Under the pieces are notes generated by a model. It searched no databases. It was not told the origin of the DNA and saw only the letters and a program-made list of their open reading frames with translations. From the NCBI RefSeq assembly GCF_014836755.1, contig NZ_JACSQF010000001.1, positions 231,754 to 295,753 of the forward strand: 64,000 bases of DNA, written 5' to 3'. This document shows, one piece after another, positions 53,901-62,077 of the stretch. Source of the DNA: Oerskovia merdavium. Its GTDB lineage: Bacteria > Actinomycetota > Actinomycetes > Actinomycetales > Cellulomonadaceae. A program made the translations under genes and the position numbers. Each line of letters opens with the position of its first letter. Positions within the stretch are counted from its first letter, which is position 1.

Positions 53901-54554
53901 GTCGACGTCGGGGCGCTCGACGAGCGCGATGGTGCGGGCGAGGCGTGCCTGGGCCTCGTCCTCGCCGAGCACGGCCTCCCCGAGGAGGTTGACGTTGAGC
54001 GCGTAGCCCTCGGCACGCGTGCGCGCGAGGTGCTTGCCGAGCCCCGGCCCGGCGTCGGCCACGAGGTGGCCCACGAGCTGGCGCAGGCGGATCCGCGCGG
54101 CGGGCACGACGACCTTGGGCAGCAGGGGTGCCATGCGCGCACCGAGCCGCAGGAGCGCGGTGTCGACGGGGCCGAGGAACCCCTGGGCCCCGCCCGCGAG
54201 CTCACCCAGCAGGCCCAGCTCGCGCGCGGCGACCTGGACGTCCTGGGGGCGCGCCACGTTGTCGACGAAGCGCACCGCGAGCTCGAGACCCGCGGGGTCG
54301 GACACCAGGGCACCGAGGCGCTCGGCGGTCCTGCGCTCGCTCGCCCCCTCGGAGGCCGCGTCCGCCGCCGCGATCCAGCTGCGGGCCAGGCGCGCGGCGT
54401 CGTCGGTGAGGGCGTCGATCGGGGTGCCGGTCGAGGTGCTCGTCAGGACGTCGGCAGGGTTGCCGAGGGGGGCCGGGGACGCGGGGGTACCGGCTCGTGA
54501 CCGGTCCCCCGCACGTGCTGCTCCCGCAGGGGCAGGCGATGCTTCGTTGCTCAT
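50973..54554 (-). CDS. putA: Bifunctional proline dehydrogenase / delta-1-pyrroline-5-carboxylate dehydrogenase
   Basis: A 1193-residue fusion that oxidises proline to glutamate. The FAD-binding PRODH barrel occupies about residues 90-470 (YVSVKVSSV, VFLNLDMEEYRDL, VRLVKGANL). The NAD-dependent aldehyde dehydrogenase follows at about 540-1010, with LAETSGKNA (general base) and GHAGQKCSAAS (catalytic Cys). A C-terminal region of about 180 residues completes it. There is no N-terminal ribbon-helix-helix DNA-binding domain, so it does not repress itself. The ATG at 54554 follows a CACGCT box by 6 nt. A PAS-AraC regulator is divergent, and glutamate dehydrogenase lies downstream of that. Confidence 0.96.
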   Translation of the reverse strand: MSNEASPAPAGAARAGDRSRAGTPASPAPLGNPADVLTSTSTGTPIDALTDDAARLARSWIAAADAASEGASERRTAERLGALVSDPAGLELAVRFVDNVARPQDVQVAARELGLLGELAGGAQGFLGPVDTALLRLGARMAPLLPKVVVPAARIRLRQLVGHLVADAGPGLGKHLARTRAEGYALNVNLLGEAVLGEDEAQARLARTIALVERPDVDYVSVKVSSVASQLVTWDLEGSRDRVVERLLPLFRAARDHGVFLNLDMEEYRDLALTTEVFQTILGREEFRGLEAGIVLQAYLPDALGALDGLTAFATERVAAGGAPVKVRLVKGANLAMEKVEAELHGWEQAPYPTKPDVDANYVRLVDHALRAPRTDAVRIGVASHNLFHVALAILVARARGVSHALDIEMLQGMAPGEARAVRDEVARDGGRVVLYTPVVAREDFDVAISYLVRRLEENAAEQNFLHAMFAPSDHPSDHSSDTAMDRQEAAYRASVELGTRYSDADVTPRRQARDAVGPLGAATPGDAVATGFRNASDTDPAVAANRAWAARVVGPDSGYVPAQSPEVTSADEVDDVVARAGKAAVAWAQVVPADRARALRAVAARLEEARTALVTAMVHEPGKTVAEADPEVSEAVDFASYYARSAEALDQVPGATFTPDGVTLVTPPWNFPVAIPVGGIVAALAAGSAVVAKPAPATPRCLEVAVDAIHAGLADAVASAPAGSSLTAEAVRDVVQLSRVPDGDLGRHLVTHEGVARVILTGAIETAQMFASWRPDLDVLAETSGKNAIVVTPSADLDLAAADVVRSAFGHAGQKCSAASLVILVGSVGDLRTETGRRFSVQLVDAVRSLAVGPATDVSTTMGPLTGVAEGKLLRALTTLEPGEQWLVAPRRLDEDGRLWTPGLRSGVAPGSFFHLTEVFGPVLGIMTATTLDEAIELQNAVSFGLTGGIHSLDDAEVDTWLDRVQVGNAYVNRVITGAIVQRQSFGGWKRSAVGPGAKAGGPNYVAELGTWSDAVAAGSGSGAPDGGPVPAREASPEAWLAWAQADDARWWAHELAVEHDPSGLHVESNVFRYRPIDVLTVRVGTGAAPVEVERVLSAARTAGVPVVGSRADGAAPVSDEDFAAAVARGEVTGRVRVVGSAPGLREAAAGHVGDVTVLDHPVLASGRRELLTVLREQAISRTMHRFGHVTA

Positions 54555-54607
54555 CCTCCTAGCGTGCCTCCGATGCTGACGCTTCGTCTTGTACGATCCG
54601 GGCTGTC
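54555..54607. promoter_or_regulatory. Divergent putA / AraC promoter region
   Basis: Only 53 bp separate the two starts. On the minus strand CACGCT lies 6 nt before the putA ATG. On the plus strand TACGAT (54592-54597) lies 10 nt before the regulator ATG at 54608. The short shared interval fits control of putA by the AraC protein. Confidence 0.5.
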
Positions 54608-55375
54608 ATGGCAGCACTTCCGGACAAGTCCACCCCACCCCGCACCTGGCCCGAGGGCGAGGCGCTCCTGGCTGCCCTGAGCCCCGCGATGGTCGACCTC
54701 ATGGACGAGCTCTCGTCGACCATGTTCTGCGCCAAGGACGTCACGGGCCGCTACGTGCTGGTCAACCGGGTCTTCGTGGCCCGCACCAACGAACGCTCGC
54801 GCCGCGCGGTCGTGGGCAGGCGCGCCACGGACCTGTTCGTCCCGCAGCTCGCCGAGCGCTACGACCAGCAGGACGCCGAGGTCCTGCGCACGGGGCGCCC
54901 GCTGCGCAACGAGCTCGAGCTCATCCGCCGCCTGGGCGGCACGCCCGGCTGGTTCCTCACGTCCAAGCTCTCGGTGCACGACGGCGCAGGTCGCCTCGTC
55001 GGGTTGGTGTCGGTCTCGCAGGACCTGCGCGAGGACGACGCCGACGACGCCTCGATGGACTCGATGGCACGGCTCGTCGCCGGGATCGAGGAGCGCCTCG
55101 GCCAGTCGCTCACGGTCGCCGATCTCGCGACCCTCGCGGGATGCACGCCCGCGGTGCTCGACCGGCGCGTGCGCCGCGTGTTCTCCCTCAGCCCTCGACA
55201 GCTCGTGCTCCGTGCCCGGGTCGACCGCGCGGCCGAGATGCTCGCGCACTCGGACTCCCCCATCGCCGAGATCGCGGTCGTCACGGGCTTCTACGACCAG
55301 CCCGCGTTCACCCGGACCTTCGCGCGCCTGACGGGCGAGACGCCGTCGTCGTTCCGGCGGCGGGCGCGGCGGTGA
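54608..55375 (+). CDS. PAS-AraC family transcriptional regulator
   Basis: A 255-residue regulator with an N-terminal PAS domain (about 25-140; MFCAKDVTGRYVLVNRVFV) and a C-terminal AraC/XylS double helix-turn-helix (VADLATLAGCTPAVLDRRVR, IAEIAVVTGFYDQPAFTRTF). The ATG at 54608 is 10 nt from a TACGAT box. It is divergent from putA with a 53-bp gap, so it probably activates proline use. The PAS ligand is unknown. Confidence 0.92.
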   Translation: MAALPDKSTPPRTWPEGEALLAALSPAMVDLMDELSSTMFCAKDVTGRYVLVNRVFVARTNERSRRAVVGRRATDLFVPQLAERYDQQDAEVLRTGRPLRNELELIRRLGGTPGWFLTSKLSVHDGAGRLVGLVSVSQDLREDDADDASMDSMARLVAGIEERLGQSLTVADLATLAGCTPAVLDRRVRRVFSLSPRQLVLRARVDRAAEMLAHSDSPIAEIAVVTGFYDQPAFTRTFARLTGETPSSFRRRARR

Positions 55376-55461
55376 GCGAGTCGGCGTGACGCGCCCCGGC
55401 CGGCCGCCTAGCCTCGGGGCGACCAGGATCGACCATCCCCCGACGAGAGGACCCCGCGCCC

Positions 55462-56010
55462 GTGCGCCACGACGACCGCCGTTCCCGACGCACTGCGGGC
55501 GCGTTCGTGCTCGGCGCCGCAGTGCTCCCCCTCCTGGCGGCGTGCGGGGTGGGCGACGACGGGAGCGCCTGCGCGCTCGTCATGCAGGCCTCGACGCTCG
55601 AGGTGCGGCTCGCCGACTCGTGGCCCGATCGCGAGGCCTTCGACGTCGCGGTCGACTGCCCGCCGGGCACCGGGGGCTGTGACCTCGTCCGCGCGGGCTC
55701 GTTGCAGCTCGTGCCGGCCCCGGACGCTCCGCCGATCGCCGCCCTCTCCGGTGGTGCAGCTCCGTCCGTCGCCGCGCCGTCCGACGGCTCGGTCGAGGCA
55801 GCGGTCGAGCCGTCCCCGCCCGCGGTCGCCGGACCGGTCTGGGTCGGCACCGCGTTCTCCCCGCCGTCGGAGGTCGTCGTCACTGTCGTGGACGCGTCGA
55901 CGGGAGACGTCGCGCTCGACCGCGTCGTCGAGCTGGACTGGCAGGCCGAGAACCCCGGCAGCAACTGCGCCGGCCCCCAGAGGGCGACCGTCGTCCTGGA
56001 CGACGAGTGA
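55462..56010 (+). CDS. Secreted lipoprotein, unknown function
   Basis: A 182-residue lipoprotein. A basic start, a hydrophobic core and the lipobox LLAAC give Cys28 as the lipidated residue. Four further cysteines lie in the mature part, and a Pro/Ala/Ser-rich linker separates two short domains. GAGAGG precedes the GTG at 55462, and TAGCCT at 55409-55414 is a likely -10. No family is recognised. Neighbours on the same strand are an AraC regulator and an aldo/keto reductase, and neither hints at a role. Confidence 0.75.
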   Translation: MRHDDRRSRRTAGAFVLGAAVLPLLAACGVGDDGSACALVMQASTLEVRLADSWPDREAFDVAVDCPPGTGGCDLVRAGSLQLVPAPDAPPIAALSGGAAPSVAAPSDGSVEAAVEPSPPAVAGPVWVGTAFSPPSEVVVTVVDASTGDVALDRVVELDWQAENPGSNCAGPQRATVVLDDE

Positions 56011-56090
56011 GCGGTCTCCACGACCGCACGGCTCGTCACGACCGGCCTCCCGGTCGCGCACCCGCTCCGGCCGTGCCAAGACTGGGACCC

Positions 56091-56861
56091 ATGACCTCGA
56101 TCCCCACCGCCGCCCTTCCCGGCGGCGACATCCCCCTGCTCGGCCTCGGCACCTGGCAGTCCGAGGGCGACGACTGCTACCGCGCGGTCCGCCACGCGCT
56201 CGACGTCGGGTACCGGCACATCGACACCGCGACCATGTACGGCAACGAGGAGCAGGTCGGCCGGGCCCTTGCCGCGTCGGGCGTCCCGCGCGAGGACGTG
56301 TTCCTCACGACCAAGCTGCGTCCCGCCGACGTCGGGCGGGAGCACGAGACCCTCGCCCAGTCGCTGCGCCTGCTCGGCACGGACTACCTGGACCTGTGGC
56401 TCATCCACTGGCCGCCGTCCGGAGACGCCTCGCCCTGGGTGTGGGCCGAGCTGCTCGCGGCGCGGAACGTGGGCCTCGTGCGATCGGTCGGGGTGTCCAA
56501 CTACTCGGTGGACCAGCTCGACATCCTGTCCGAGCAGACGGGCGAGACCCCCGCGGTCAACCAGATCCCCTGGGGGCCCGACGACTACGACCCGCAGGTG
56601 GTCGAGCAGCACGCCAAGCGCGGCGTGGTTCTCGAGGGGTACAGCCCGTTCAAGCGCACGAACCTCGACTCGCCCGCCCTGCAGGCGGTCGCCCGGGCGC
56701 ACGACGTGAGCACCGCGCAGGTCGTCGTGCGCTGGCACCTCGACCACGGGTTCGTCGTGATCCCCAAGTCCGTGACCCCGGCCCGGATCGAGGCGAACTT
56801 CGACGTCACAGGCTTCTCCCTGACCCCCGACGAGCTCGCGAGCATCGACGCGCTCGGGTGA
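56091..56861 (+). CDS. Aldo/keto reductase
   Basis: A 256-residue NADPH-dependent reductase of the AKR superfamily. The tetrad Asp45, Tyr50, Lys75 and His106 is intact (HIDTATMYGNE, TTKLRP, LIHWP), and the cofactor-binding VIPKSVTPARIEAN lies near the C-terminus. It is close to the AKR5 group (2,5-diketogluconate reductase-like), though the substrate is not defined by sequence. The start is the ATG at 56091; the frame to 56007 overlaps the lipoprotein gene end and lacks support. Confidence 0.93.
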   Translation: MTSIPTAALPGGDIPLLGLGTWQSEGDDCYRAVRHALDVGYRHIDTATMYGNEEQVGRALAASGVPREDVFLTTKLRPADVGREHETLAQSLRLLGTDYLDLWLIHWPPSGDASPWVWAELLAARNVGLVRSVGVSNYSVDQLDILSEQTGETPAVNQIPWGPDDYDPQVVEQHAKRGVVLEGYSPFKRTNLDSPALQAVARAHDVSTAQVVVRWHLDHGFVVIPKSVTPARIEANFDVTGFSLTPDELASIDALG

Positions 56862-56913
56862 CGGCGCACGGCCAGGTCCGGGAGCCGACGTGAATCGGGC
56901 CCCGACCTGGCGG

Positions 56914-56919
56914 TACGTT
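56914..56919 (+). promoter_or_regulatory. -10 box for glutamate dehydrogenase
   Basis: TACGTT, about 60 nt before the GTG at 56979, which has GGAGGAAG as its ribosome site. The -35 is weak. Confidence 0.35.
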
Positions 56920-56978
56920 GGTCGGACACGGTCCCTCACCACGGGACCGCGAGGAATCCCTCATCACCCGGAGGAAGA

Positions 56979-58280
56979 GTGACGACGACGTCAACGCCGC
57001 CCACGAGCGGCGCCACCCAGCCTGCATCCACCCCTGAGAAGGCCTCGGCCCTCGCGACGGCCCACAGCCAGCTCGCGAACGCGGTGGAGATCCTCGGCTA
57101 CGACCCGGGCCTGCACGAGATGCTCGCGACCCCGCGCCGCGAGGTCAACGTCTCGGTCCCGCTCCGACGCGACAGCGGGGACATCGTGCTGTTCCGCGGC
57201 TACCGCGTCCAGCACAACGTCTCGCGCGGCCCCGGCAAGGGCGGGCTGCGCTACCACCCGAGCGTCGACATCGACGAGGTGCGCGCGCTCGCGATGTGGA
57301 TGACCTGGAAGTGCGCCGTCGTCGACCTGCCGTACGGCGGGGCCAAGGGCGGCGTGTCGATCGACCCGCGCGAGTACTCGCAGGCCGAGCTCGAGCGCGT
57401 GACCCGGCGCTACACGAGCGAGATCATGCCCGTGATCGGCCCCGAGCGGGACATCATGGCACCGGACATGGGCACCAACGAGCAGACCATGGCGTGGGTC
57501 ATGGACACCTACTCGGTCAACCGGGGCTACACGATCCCGGGCGTCGTGACGGGCAAGCCCATCCCCGTGGGCGGTTCGCTCGGGCGCACCACGGCCACGT
57601 CGCAGGGCGTCGTCCACACGACCCGGGCAGCCCTCGCGGAGGCGGGCCTCGAGCTCTCGGACGCGTCGGTCGCGGTCCAGGGCTTCGGCAAGGTGGGCTC
57701 GCACGCCGCCGCGATCCTCGCGGGCCACGGCGCGCGGGTCGTCGCGGTGAGCGACCAGTACGGCGGCATCCACGACCCCGACGGGCTCGACGTCGCCGCC
57801 CTGTTCCGGCACGTCGCCGAGACCGGGACGGTCGTCGGCTTCGAGGACGCCGACCCGATCGACAACCACGCGCTGCTCGCGCTGCCCGTCGACGTGCTCA
57901 TCCCGGCCGCGGTCGAGGGCGTGCTCGACGACGTGACCGCGCACACCGTCAAGGCGCGCTGGGTCGTCGAGGGCGCGAACGGACCGACGACCGCCGCGGG
58001 CGACAGGATCCTGGCCAAGAACGGCGTGACCGTGGTGCCGGACATCCTCGCGAACGCGGGCGGCGTCGTCGTGTCCTACTTCGAGTGGGTCCAGGCGAAC
58101 CAGGCCTACTGGTGGACCGAGCAGGAGATCGGCGAGAAGCTCGAGCACCGCATGCACGTGGCCTACCAGGGGGTCTCGTCGTTGGCCCGTCGCGAAGAGA
58201 TGAGCCTGCGCGACGCGGCGCTCGTCATCGGCATCCAGCGGACCGCCGAGGCGCACCAGATCCGAGGGCTCTACCCGTAG
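56979..58280 (+). CDS. gdhA: Glutamate dehydrogenase (Glu/Leu/Phe/Val family)
   Basis: A 433-residue hexameric-type enzyme that interconverts glutamate with 2-oxoglutarate and ammonia. GPGKGGLRYHP binds substrate, and Lys123 in PYGGAKGG is catalytic. The nucleotide-binding domain has VAVQGFGKVGSHAA, and GANGPTT and PDILANAGGV follow. GGAGGAAG precedes the GTG at 56979. It would complete the route from proline via putA to the citric acid cycle. Cofactor preference (NAD or NADP) is not clear by eye. Confidence 0.95.
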   Translation: MTTTSTPPTSGATQPASTPEKASALATAHSQLANAVEILGYDPGLHEMLATPRREVNVSVPLRRDSGDIVLFRGYRVQHNVSRGPGKGGLRYHPSVDIDEVRALAMWMTWKCAVVDLPYGGAKGGVSIDPREYSQAELERVTRRYTSEIMPVIGPERDIMAPDMGTNEQTMAWVMDTYSVNRGYTIPGVVTGKPIPVGGSLGRTTATSQGVVHTTRAALAEAGLELSDASVAVQGFGKVGSHAAAILAGHGARVVAVSDQYGGIHDPDGLDVAALFRHVAETGTVVGFEDADPIDNHALLALPVDVLIPAAVEGVLDDVTAHTVKARWVVEGANGPTTAAGDRILAKNGVTVVPDILANAGGVVVSYFEWVQANQAYWWTEQEIGEKLEHRMHVAYQGVSSLARREEMSLRDAALVIGIQRTAEAHQIRGLYP

Positions 58281-58301
58281 GGTCCTGGCTCGACGCCCGG
58301 C

Positions 58302-58334
58302 AGGGGCGGTCCTCGCACGGCGAGGGCCGCCCCT
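58302..58334. terminator. Hairpin between gdhA and the TspO-like gene
   Basis: A 15-bp stem with one G-U pair (58302-58316 with 58320-58334) and a 3-nt loop lies just after the gdhA stop, between convergent genes. Confidence 0.6.
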
Positions 58335-58392
58335 CGCGCGTCGGGGTGCAGGCTGGCGGCAGGACGTGCGCGCCCTGCCCGACGGCGGCGCG

Positions 58393-59226
58393 TCAGCCCC
58401 GACGCGCGCGCAGCGTGGTCACGACGGGGGCCAGGAGCGCGACGCCCGCGGCGAGGCCGGCCGCGAGCGCGACCGTGGTGTCGACCAGCGGGCCGTCCGC
58501 CCGACCGACGGCGATCCAGCCGAGCCCCCAGGCCATGGCCAGCCCGATCCCGACCGCGACCACGGGCCGCCCCGCCGCGAAGACCGCGTAGGCGACGGCC
58601 AGGACCGCACCGGCCAGGACGACGAGCACGCCCCAGGCGGTCGCACCGAGGCCCAGGTCCACGCCTGCGTCGGCGAGCGTCGCAGCGACGTTCGCGAGCG
58701 TGGCCACGCTGGCCCAGCCCAGGTAGAGGCCGACGGTGCCGTCCAGGACGACAGCCTGCACGGCGTTCGTGGGAGGGGTCCGGACGAGCCGCACGAGGAT
58801 CACGGCGAGCACCGCGACGAGGACACCGATCACCAGGACGCTGAGCGGCAGGACCCCCGTCTGGACGACGCCGATCCACGCGGCGTTGAGCAGCATCGAG
58901 GCCAGGACCCACCAGGACACGGCGCGCAGCCGGGTGTCGGCGGCGTGGCGCGGGAGCGCCTGGTAGACCGCGAAGACCGCGAGCCCGAGGTAGATCAAGG
59001 ACCAGATCGAGAACGCCGGGCCGTCGGGGGCGACCACGGTCGCGTCGGCCGCCAGGGCTCCCCCGGCGGCGTCCTGGATCGCCTGGCCCCCGAACGCGCC
59101 GGACCCGAAGGCGGCCCCCGCGATCGCGACCACGGCCCCGACGAGGACCGTGACCTGACGGACCCGGTCGGAGGTCGTGGTGACCTCGACCGGCTGGGGC
59201 GTGGCGGTGTGTCGGTCGGTGCTCAT
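58393..59226 (-). CDS. TspO/MBR-related membrane protein
   Basis: A 277-residue membrane protein with about eight hydrophobic segments and the pattern AFSIWSLIYLGLAVFAVYQALP that resembles TspO/MBR tryptophan-rich proteins, though it is longer than the usual 160 residues. TspO proteins bind porphyrins, and hemQ and hemH lie only 0.5 kb away. The start is set at the ATG 59226, although GGAGG is very close to it; in-frame ATGs at 59241, 59253 and 59262 are alternatives, two of them inside a 16-bp palindrome. Confidence 0.75.
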   Translation of the reverse strand: MSTDRHTATPQPVEVTTTSDRVRQVTVLVGAVVAIAGAAFGSGAFGGQAIQDAAGGALAADATVVAPDGPAFSIWSLIYLGLAVFAVYQALPRHAADTRLRAVSWWVLASMLLNAAWIGVVQTGVLPLSVLVIGVLVAVLAVILVRLVRTPPTNAVQAVVLDGTVGLYLGWASVATLANVAATLADAGVDLGLGATAWGVLVVLAGAVLAVAYAVFAAGRPVVAVGIGLAMAWGLGWIAVGRADGPLVDTTVALAAGLAAGVALLAPVVTTLRARRG

Positions 59227-59244
59227 GCCTCCCAGCATGCCAAC

Positions 59245-59260
59245 GCTCAGCATGCTGAGC
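59245..59260. promoter_or_regulatory. Perfect 16-bp palindrome, candidate operator
   Basis: GCTCAGCATGCTGAGC lies between the TspO-like start (59226) and the small ORF at 59356. A CAGCATGC half also occurs at 59233. A MarR- or TetR-type operator is possible. Confidence 0.5.
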
Positions 59261-59355
59261 ATCTGGGGCGCACCCGGCTGGCGCCGGGGTTCTCCGACCG
59301 GTTACGCTCCGGCGCCAGCAGATCGCCGCGTCGCGGCCCGCCGTCGGAGAACCAG

Positions 59356-59619
59356 ATGAACAGCATGCTGCGAGCGGCCCTCGGCGCCCTCGTCCGCCTC
59401 CTTGCCCCCGGGGCCGAGGCCTCGGGAGGACCGACGACGGGATCGGCAGGACCGGCGGCGGATCCGGCGCCGACGACCGACCGGACCTTCGTCGAGCAGC
59501 AGTACGTCGCACCGATGTGGGAGCACGGCCACGTGCCGATGTCGCTCGATCTGTTCGGGGCGTTCGGCCGCGTCCTCGACGCCCGGGAAGAGGCGCCGAG
59601 TGCGGAGCAGCCGTCGTAG
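59356..59619 (+). CDS. Small protein, unknown function
   Basis: An 87-residue ORF with CGGAGA 6 nt before the ATG at 59356 and TACGCT at 59303-59308 as a likely -10. It has a short amphipathic N-terminus, a Gly/Ala/Pro linker and a C-terminal block with VAPMWEHGHVPMSLDLFGAF. No family is recognised. It is divergent from the TspO-like gene across the palindrome. The longer frame reading through from 58366 is a shadow. Confidence 0.6.
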   Translation: MNSMLRAALGALVRLLAPGAEASGGPTTGSAGPAADPAPTTDRTFVEQQYVAPMWEHGHVPMSLDLFGAFGRVLDAREEAPSAEQPS

Positions 59620-59661
59620 ATCCTCGACAGCCGCCCCGCGCTCGGCGGACGGGCGGACGGC

Positions 59662-60396
59662 TCAGGACAGCGGCTGGCGCCCCGCCCACTCGATCAGCGT
59701 GGTCCGGGGCCCCGTGAAGAACGGCGTCTCCTCACGCACGTGGCGACGCGCCTCGGTGGCCCGCAGCTCGCGCATCAGGTCGACGATGCGGTGCAGCTCT
59801 GCGGCCTCGAAGGCCAGGAGCCACTCGTAGTCGCCGAGCGCGAACGACGCGACCGTGTTGGCGCGCACGTCCGGGTAGTCGCGCGCCGCGAGGCCGTGGT
59901 CGCGCAGCATGGTGCGGCGCTCGGCGTCGGGCAGCAGGTACCAGTCGTAGGAGCGCACGAACGGGTACACGCACAGGTACGCCCCCGGCTCCTCGTTCAT
60001 CAGGAACGCCGGGACGTGGCCCCGGTTGAACTCGGCCGGGCGGTGCAGCGCGGCGTTCGACCAGACCGGCTCGAGGTGACGGCCGAGGTCGCTGGCGCGC
60101 AGGCGCTGGTAGGCACCCTGGACCGACTCGATGCTCGGGCCGTGCCACCACACCATGAGGTCGGCGTCGGAGCGCAGGCCGCCCACGTCGTACCAGCCGC
60201 GGACCACGAGGTCGCCGTCGACGGCCGACGGGTCGTCGCCGCCGCCCACCGCGGCGAGCGCGGCCTCGACCATCTCGGTGCGCTCGGCGGGGTCCGCCGG
60301 CAGCGACTCGGCCAGCGCGAAGACCGACCACATGGTGTAGCGGATCGCGTCGTTGATCTGCTCGTGGTCCACGGGGACGCGGTGCGCGTCGTTCAT
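59662..60396 (-). CDS. hemQ: Coproheme decarboxylase
   Basis: A 244-residue chlorite dismutase-like HemQ (ChdC), which converts coproheme to haem b with hydrogen peroxide. [13 protein letters not shown] carries the catalytic tyrosine region, and the RDHG stretch lies near the usual haem-ligand histidine. [13 protein letters not shown] and [14 protein letters not shown] are family features. GAGAGG precedes the ATG at 60396; the frame to 60591 runs through the gap. It follows hemH on the same strand, so the last two steps of the coproporphyrin-dependent pathway are together. Confidence 0.95.
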   Translation of the reverse strand: MNDAHRVPVDHEQINDAIRYTMWSVFALAESLPADPAERTEMVEAALAAVGGGDDPSAVDGDLVVRGWYDVGGLRSDADLMVWWHGPSIESVQGAYQRLRASDLGRHLEPVWSNAALHRPAEFNRGHVPAFLMNEEPGAYLCVYPFVRSYDWYLLPDAERRTMLRDHGLAARDYPDVRANTVASFALGDYEWLLAFEAAELHRIVDLMRELRATEARRHVREETPFFTGPRTTLIEWAGRQPLS

Positions 60397-60484
60397 CGTC
60401 GTGCCTCTCTCGGTGCGGGAGCCCCGGTGACGTCGGCGTCCCGAGGGCGGGTCGTGGCGACCGGGGGCCGCCGTGTGGTCGGGG

Positions 60485-61681
60485 TCAGCGGTGCAGGTCG
60501 GTGCTGCACAGCGCAGGGATGCCGCTGGGCTCGCCGTCGCGTCGCAGACAGCAGTCCGGTGCGCACACCGAACGGAACGGGCCGAGCTCACCGACGACCG
60601 CCTCGGTGAACTTCTCGTCGCGCGCGATGGCCGCGCGCTCGAGGACCAGGTCCACCAGGCCGGCCACGAACGGGGCGCGGGTCCCCACGGTCCCGGCCCG
60701 CACCGCGGTGATCCCGAGGCGCGACGCGGTCTCCATGGCCTCGGTGTCGAGGTCGTACGCGACCTCCATGTGGTCCGACACGAAGCCGATGGGCGAGAGC
60801 ACGACGTTCGTGACGTCGTCGGCCGCGAGCGACTCGAGGTGGTCGTTGACGTCCGGCTCGAGCCACGGCTGCGCGGGCGGGCCCGAGCGCGAGCAGAACG
60901 TCAGGTTCCACTCGACCTCGTGGCCGAGACGTGCCGAGACCTCCTCGGCGACGACGCGGGCCAGGTCGAGGTGCTGGCGCGAGTAGGTCGCGTGCGAGAT
61001 GCGCGACGCGGCCTCCATGGTCAGCGGGATGGAGTGCGTGACGAACACGAGGCGCGCCTCGGCGACGTCGCCCCCCTTGGCCGCGAGCGCCTCGTAGCCC
61101 TCGAGCACGGCGTCGATGTTGGCCTGCGCGAACCCGGGGTGGTTGAAGTACGAGCGCACCTTGTCGAACTGGATGCCGGTCGAGCCGTCGGGGCCGAGCT
61201 CACCGCGGGCGTCGAGCGTGAGCGCGAGGTCCTCGCGGTACTGACGGCACCCGGAGTAGGACGAGAAGGCCGAGGTCACGAGGGCCACGACGCGTTGGGC
61301 GCCCGCACCGGCGAGCTGCTCGACGGCGTCGCGCGTGTACGGCTCCCAGTTGCGGTTGCCCCACACGACGGGCAGGTCGATCCCGCGCGAGGCGAGCTCT
61401 TCCTCGAGCGCGGCCTTGAGGGCCAGGTTCTGCTCGTTGATGGGGCTCTTGCCGCCGAACCCGTAGTAGTGCTCGCCGACCTCCTCGAGGCGCGAGTCGG
61501 GGATCCCCTTGCCGACCGTGACGTTGCGCAGGAACGGCACGACGTCCTCGGGCTTGTTGGGCCCTCCGAACGAGTACAGGAGGAGGGCGTCGTAGGGGCG
61601 GACTTCTGCGGCAGCGGCAGGAGCGGTGCTGGTCCGTGCACCGGGTCCGGCGGCCGTCGTCTGGGGCGAGAACGAGGGCAT
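60485..61681 (-). CDS. hemH: Coproporphyrin ferrochelatase
   Basis: A 398-residue ferrochelatase (CpfC) that inserts iron into coproporphyrin [18 protein letters not shown] opens the fold after a 25-residue Ala-rich tail. THSIP holds the metal-binding histidine. CAPDCC near the C-terminus and an upstream Cys in [10 protein letters not shown] are likely ligands of the [2Fe-2S] cluster found in actinobacterial enzymes. CATGAT ends 6 nt before the ATG at 61681. HemQ follows 88 bp downstream. Confidence 0.95.
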   Translation of the reverse strand: MPSFSPQTTAAGPGARTSTAPAAAAEVRPYDALLLYSFGGPNKPEDVVPFLRNVTVGKGIPDSRLEEVGEHYYGFGGKSPINEQNLALKAALEEELASRGIDLPVVWGNRNWEPYTRDAVEQLAGAGAQRVVALVTSAFSSYSGCRQYREDLALTLDARGELGPDGSTGIQFDKVRSYFNHPGFAQANIDAVLEGYEALAAKGGDVAEARLVFVTHSIPLTMEAASRISHATYSRQHLDLARVVAEEVSARLGHEVEWNLTFCSRSGPPAQPWLEPDVNDHLESLAADDVTNVVLSPIGFVSDHMEVAYDLDTEAMETASRLGITAVRAGTVGTRAPFVAGLVDLVLERAAIARDEKFTEAVVGELGPFRSVCAPDCCLRRDGEPSGIPALCSTDLHR

Positions 61682-62077
61682 GTCGCCATCATGTCAGGCG
61701 TTCCTGGAGGTTCTTCGCCGGAGTCGGACGACCCCGACGTGACATTGACGGGACAGATCGTCAGAACAGCTGCGGGCGGTCGGCGAGGCCGCGGCCCGCG
61801 GTGCGGGAGCGGTTGCGCGGGCGCCGGGCGGGCCTGCGCCCGGGGCGGGAACCGCGCCTCAGACCGTGCCGAGACCGTCGCGGAACCGACGCGGGAACCC
61901 CCGGGATAGTCCGCGAGATACGACGGACGGGGGTCGGAAGGCATCCTCCGACCCCCGTTCACCGCATCTCGCGAACGACCGACCGTGCGCCCGCTCGGCT
62001 GTGCGACCGGGCGAGCGCACGGCGGTCGGCGCACCAGGTGACCCACCCGGCGCACCGGCGCACTCCGTGCCTCCCGG
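61682..62077. other. 396-bp interval between hemH and the second sugar ABC operon
   Basis: It holds the hemH promoter end, a GC-rich stretch and the imperfect palindrome at 61912-61973. No ORF here looks real. Confidence 0.5.
61912..61973. repeat. Long imperfect palindrome, copy 2
   Basis: Twenty-seven-base arms (61912-61938 and 61947-61973) match at 23 positions around an 8-nt loop. It shares the CGAGAT-CG-ACGGGGGTC layout with the palindrome at 48665-48721. It lies downstream of the permease gene that ends at 62078. Confidence 0.7.
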
